DNA of 64,000 bases from Chryseobacterium sp. G0162 (GTDB lineage Bacteria; Bacteroidota; Bacteroidia; Flavobacteriales; Weeksellaceae): positions 248,001 through 312,000 of the forward strand of contig NZ_CP033922.1 of NCBI RefSeq assembly GCF_003815715.1, given 5' to 3'. The notes below the pieces were generated by a model, which worked only from the letters and a program-made list of their open reading frames with translations, was not told the origin of the DNA and did not search any database. The position numbers were made by a program, and so were the translations under genes. Of this stretch, positions 60,978 to 64,000 are shown piece after piece. Numbering within the stretch: position 1 is the first letter of the stretch; each line of letters opens with the position of its first letter.

Positions 60978-61312
60978 TCTGTGTTTATTGTATTTAAATT
61001 GAGTATTACAATGGTTTTAGCTAAAGAAGTTTTTTGTTACATAGAGCATACTGAGTACTTTTTCCATAGCTCTAAACTGCTTTTTCTAAATCCATATTGT
61101 TGTTTAAAATTTCAATGCAAGATTAGAGTTATTCGCTTCTCAACCCAAGAAAATCAATACGCTATAGATACACTACAAGCCCATTATTACATACGTCACA
61201 GATACGTCTAGCATCAAACAATAAACATCAACATATTGAAAATGAAATAATTAAAATAAAAAAAATTAGTTTTACAAAAATTCAGATTATTTACATTAGG
61301 GATTTAAAAATA
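60978..61312. other. Non-coding upstream region of the surface-protein gene
   Basis: AT-rich, no gene supported. The word ATACGTC occurs twice near 61192-61208. An 81-codon open frame across it (60966-61211) shares the region with the signal peptide of the minus gene and has no coding features. Confidence 0.35.
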
Positions 61313-61344
61313 AACGTTCTATGAAGTATGTTTCATAGAGCGTT
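61313..61344 (-). terminator. Hairpin terminator downstream of the YcxB-like gene
   Basis: AACGTTCTATGAA (61313-61325) pairs with TTCATAGAGCGTT (61332-61344), with a T-rich tract following on both strands. It is 163 nt past the YcxB-like stop. Confidence 0.7.
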
Positions 61345-61507
61345 TTATTCCATATATTTTAAAAAAAGTAAAATTTCCAAAGGAAAACTTCATTCAGAAC
61401 CAGGGGAAATGTCGTAATATTTGAAATTAAAACAAAATTTTAGTTTTAATATCCTATGCTTTCAAAGTAACCAAGATAAGTCTTAATCATTAAGATATCA
61501 TTTTTTA

Positions 61508-62056
61508 CTATTTCCATTCCCAATTCAGTTCTTCATGATAGGGAATTTTTTGGTCGCTACAGATTTCATGGAAATAGTTTTTTAGCTCAATAAGGTTATG
61601 AACCTGTTTCTTAGGAAATATCAGATAATTTCCTGCATTCATGTTAATAAAAAAATTTTCACCGGTTTCTGAAATCCATTCAAAATGAGCTATTGCGTGT
61701 TTAACCTCAAGCTGAGCATTCTTAATCAAAATATACTCTTTATTGAATTCTACATCAAAAGTATTGGCTTCACTACTTTTATACTGTTCTCCTAAAGCAA
61801 TGGTTGTATAATAACGTTTATAGTAACGGCTGGCAAATTTTGGATAAATCAGATAAAAAAGGCCGCCCACAATAAGGATTGCTACACCTAATATTGGTTC
61901 GAAAAGCATCATGAACAGTCCGATTACAGCAATCATTCCTGCGAAAACATAGCCACTTACCCTTTTCGACTGTTTCACTTCATCAGATTTTGAGGCTTCA
62001 TACAGTAAGCTGTCCAACATTGTTTTTTCATTAAAGCTCAGCTTCATCGTATTCAT
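61508..62056 (-). CDS. YcxB-like membrane protein
   Basis: 182 residues with two close hydrophobic helices (about 47-65 and 68-88) and a C-terminal cytoplasmic domain (FDVEFNKEYILIKNAQLEVKHAIAHFEWISETGENFFINMNAGNYLIFPKK) of the YcxB-like type. Function unknown. Start ATG 62056 or ATG 62047. It is upstream of nothing obvious and stands alone. Confidence 0.8.
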   Translation of the reverse strand: MNTMKLSFNEKTMLDSLLYEASKSDEVKQSKRVSGYVFAGMIAVIGLFMMLFEPILGVAILIVGGLFYLIYPKFASRYYKRYYTTIALGEQYKSSEANTFDVEFNKEYILIKNAQLEVKHAIAHFEWISETGENFFINMNAGNYLIFPKKQVHNLIELKNYFHEICSDQKIPYHEELNWEWK

Positions 62057-62164
62057 AGGAGATTGATTAGTTTTTTTACTATTAATTTCATAAAAATACT
62101 CATCTTCTGCTCAAAAAGCAACTTTACCGGAATAATTACCGGCAGATAATCATTTTTAATAAAA

Positions 62165-63658
62165 TCATTTCACTTTTTTAAATAGTGTTCCGCCCTGTAT
62201 ATCCATCATCACTCCACTCACATTGCCTTTGTCATCAAGATTGAAATTGAAATCAAAATCAGGATTCATTTGCTGAGGGACATCTTCTGTAAGTTTTGAA
62301 GAGAAAAGATCATACTGCTTATGAACCAATATAAATTTAAACGTGGGAAAAGTTATATATAGATCATTCCCAATTCTGGAAATAATAAAAGTCCCATATC
62401 CTTTATTGGAGTATTCACCACAATACGAATCCAGCTCATGCGTTGGCTTTTTCTTATCATTAACAGATGTACTTACCTTTCTATCGGGCTTTATGATATC
62501 ATATAATTCTTTTTCATAAGGATATGGTTTGTTATAATCCAATCCAAGCATCCTTATGGAAATCATATTGGCGATTGTACCGGAAAGATCTGAGTTATGC
62601 TGATTACTTAATACAACGATTCCAAATTTCTCTGCCGGAAAGAGAAAAACACTGGAGTTAAAACCAGATACTGCCCCAGCGTGCCATACTTTATAATGGC
62701 CTTTGAAAATCTGGGTAAACCAACCATAGCCATGTGCGAATAAAAAGTTTTTCTGATCCGGTTTCACAGGCGGTGTCCCATCAATTATCGTCTTAGCACT
62801 TATTGCATTATTCGCATACTCTTTTGAGAGGATTACTTTATTTTCAAAACTGCCATTATTTAACCAAAGCCTGATCCAATTACCCATATCTGTTGCAGAG
62901 CTATTAATTGCTGCTCCAGGTTTATCATTATCCGGTTTTTTAAATAATACCTTTTCAATAGTGTTGTGGTAAAGTCCGTAGGGATAAGAAAAGTCTTTCT
63001 GTTTAATCATTTCATCCACTGATGTATTACTGTTATTCATTTTCAGAGGATTCAATATTTTCTCTGTGATCAGGTTATCCCAGCTCTTGTTATTAAGCTG
63101 TTCTGCAATGCTTCCTAACATGAGGTATCCAAAATTACTGTATTTCCAGCTATTCCTCGGTTCACCATTTTCTTTTAAAAAAGGAAGTCTCTGCATTAGA
63201 TCAATTCTTTTGGCAGCAGGAAAAAAGATATAAGTACCATCTATACTCCCTAATCCACTCCTATGTTCCAGCAAATCTTCAATGGTAACTAAACTATTCA
63301 TTTTATCTGTTGAAAATGTAAGACCTGGAATATATTTGGAAGGTTTATCCTGAAGAGATAATTTCTTTTCATCTCCCAACATCCCTATTAAAGCAGATGT
63401 AAATGCCTTTGTATTGCTTCCAATACCAAAAACGGTATGGGGAGTTACCGGAAGTTTATTTTCATAATCCCTATATCCATATCCTTTGGTATATATTATT
63501 TTATTGCTCTTTACAATTGCTACTGATAAACCTACTCCTTTATAATCATTTAAAATTTTATTGATTTCTTCATCCAATCCTTTCAGATTTTCTTTTATTT
63601 CCTGACTTAATAGTAAAGAGCAGCATAATATGCTGAGCAGATACATTATTTTTTTCAT
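62165..63658 (-). CDS. Secreted serine hydrolase of the class C beta-lactamase family
   Basis: 497 residues with a signal peptide (about 1-19). Catalytic motifs: Ser81-x-x-Lys84 (GIGSNTKAF), Tyr173-Ser-Asn175 (KYSNFGY) and HAG at 326-328 (replacing KTG). The C-terminal 100 residues are an extra beta domain of the kind found in related esterases and peptidases (ELDSYCGEYSNKGYG). It probably acts on D-amino peptides or esters rather than on antibiotics. Single gene. Confidence 0.92.
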   Translation of the reverse strand: MKKIMYLLSILCCSLLLSQEIKENLKGLDEEINKILNDYKGVGLSVAIVKSNKIIYTKGYGYRDYENKLPVTPHTVFGIGSNTKAFTSALIGMLGDEKKLSLQDKPSKYIPGLTFSTDKMNSLVTIEDLLEHRSGLGSIDGTYIFFPAAKRIDLMQRLPFLKENGEPRNSWKYSNFGYLMLGSIAEQLNNKSWDNLITEKILNPLKMNNSNTSVDEMIKQKDFSYPYGLYHNTIEKVLFKKPDNDKPGAAINSSATDMGNWIRLWLNNGSFENKVILSKEYANNAISAKTIIDGTPPVKPDQKNFLFAHGYGWFTQIFKGHYKVWHAGAVSGFNSSVFLFPAEKFGIVVLSNQHNSDLSGTIANMISIRMLGLDYNKPYPYEKELYDIIKPDRKVSTSVNDKKKPTHELDSYCGEYSNKGYGTFIISRIGNDLYITFPTFKFILVHKQYDLFSSKLTEDVPQQMNPDFDFNFNLDDKGNVSGVMMDIQGGTLFKKVK

Positions 63659-63698
63659 AGTATTAAGTTTTTAAGTGAAGTAATACCTATTTACTTTT

Positions 63699-63706
63699 TA
63701 AATTTG
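63699..63706 (+). promoter_or_regulatory. -7 box TAAATTTG before the YcaQ-like gene
   Basis: Perfect match to TAnnTTTG, 69-75 nt before the possible starts. The -33 box is weak. AAGTG/CACTT (63717 and 63753 region) form a loose dyad downstream. Confidence 0.4.
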
Positions 63707-63774
63707 CTATCATTTCAAGTGCAATAAATTTACACTTATTCCACTTAAAATGAATCAAATACATTTATAATCCT

Positions 63775-64000
63775 ATGAATATGAAAATGATGCCTTCATT
63801 ACAAACATTACAGCTTATCACATTAGAGCGTCAGGGATTGACACAAACTACTCCGTTCGGAACTGGAAAAAAAGCCGTGCTTACTGCTATGGAACGTCTC
63901 GGATATATACAGATTGATACATTATCTGTAGTAGAGAGGGCTCATCATCATACTCTATGGACAAGAATTCCTGATTTCCAGACTAATTACCTGGAAGAAC
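63775..64000 (+). CDS. YcaQ-like winged-helix DNA glycosylase family protein, N-terminal part
   Basis: An open frame runs from ATG 63775 (or 63781) to the window edge, about 75 codons without a stop. The blocks LITLERQGLTQ, LGYIQIDTLSVVERAHHHTLWTRI are the N-terminal signature of the YcaQ/AlkX family, which contains DNA glycosylases that unhook interstrand crosslinks (the QxD-like catalytic region QID is visible). The C-terminal part is not in the window. Confidence 0.85.
   Translation, partial: MNMKMMPSLQTLQLITLERQGLTQTTPFGTGKKAVLTAMERLGYIQIDTLSVVERAHHHTLWTRIPDFQTNYLEE

Noticed and set aside
1..64000. CRISPR arrays, prophage or insertion sequences
   Set aside because: No regularly spaced repeats, integrase, phage structural gene or intact transposase was found; only short palindromic repeats and one small relic.

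Overview
The window looks like a low-GC chromosome segment of a Chryseobacterium-type flavobacterium (Bacteroidota, Flavobacteriia). Evidence: TAnnTTTG -7 promoter boxes, few Shine-Dalgarno sequences, Gln after many signal peptides, a GldI-like lipoprotein, Y_Y_Y-type sensor kinases, and a DUF692 enzyme beside a Cys-Pro-Ala-Cys-Gly-Met-Gly-ending peptide. No tRNA, rRNA, CRISPR array or intact mobile element was seen.

Layout. 1-5547: end of a serA-like gene, a DUF1015 gene, and three tandem secreted M28 peptidases, the first lacking key catalytic residues. 5548-7440: small genes and a sigma-54-like promoter followed by structured non-coding DNA. 7532-10441: secreted aspartic protease, cyclophilin-FKBP fusion lipoprotein, GldI-like FKBP. 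10828-16019: housekeeping genes (ilvE, mnmD, NUDIX, DUF4294, M42 peptidase, rpe). 16071-18089: a leftward RiPP-like operon (precursor peptide, DUF692/MNIO enzyme, DUF1772 membrane protein, possible extra small ORF). 18243-27398: alpha-L-fucosidase, ndk, a putative sigma-54-driven small RNA, rsgA, a DAHP synthase/chorismate mutase preceded by a Phe/Tyr-rich leader peptide, dnaX split by an A11 slippery tract, a TetR regulator and an alpha-oxoamine synthase. 27795-42880: regulators (AraC, sensor kinase/NarL pair, TPR-HTH, Crp-like, AraC), transporters and small secreted proteins.

43220-55421 is a molybdenum-cofactor island in two convergent arms. The plus arm has moaA, moeA, moaC, mobA-like and a MoeB-rhodanese fusion. 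The minus arm has TauE, moaD, moaE, fdhD, a DUF7009-like gene, an FdhF/YdeP oxidoreductase, a secreted molybdopterin-binding-domain protein, a bestrophin and a DUF488 gene. Together they can plausibly make the cofactor, sulfurate it and insert it into the oxidoreductase; no mogA/moaB was found. 55604-64000 holds a Dyp peroxidase, DUF1062, EamA, a membrane HTH regulator, a frameshifted gene relic, a surface protein, a YcxB-like protein, a serine hydrolase and the start of a YcaQ-like gene.

The most notable points are the aromatic leader peptide upstream of the aromatic-pathway gene, the MNIO/CPACGMG operon, the dnaX slippage site, and two sigma-54-like promoter/terminator units that would give very short transcripts.
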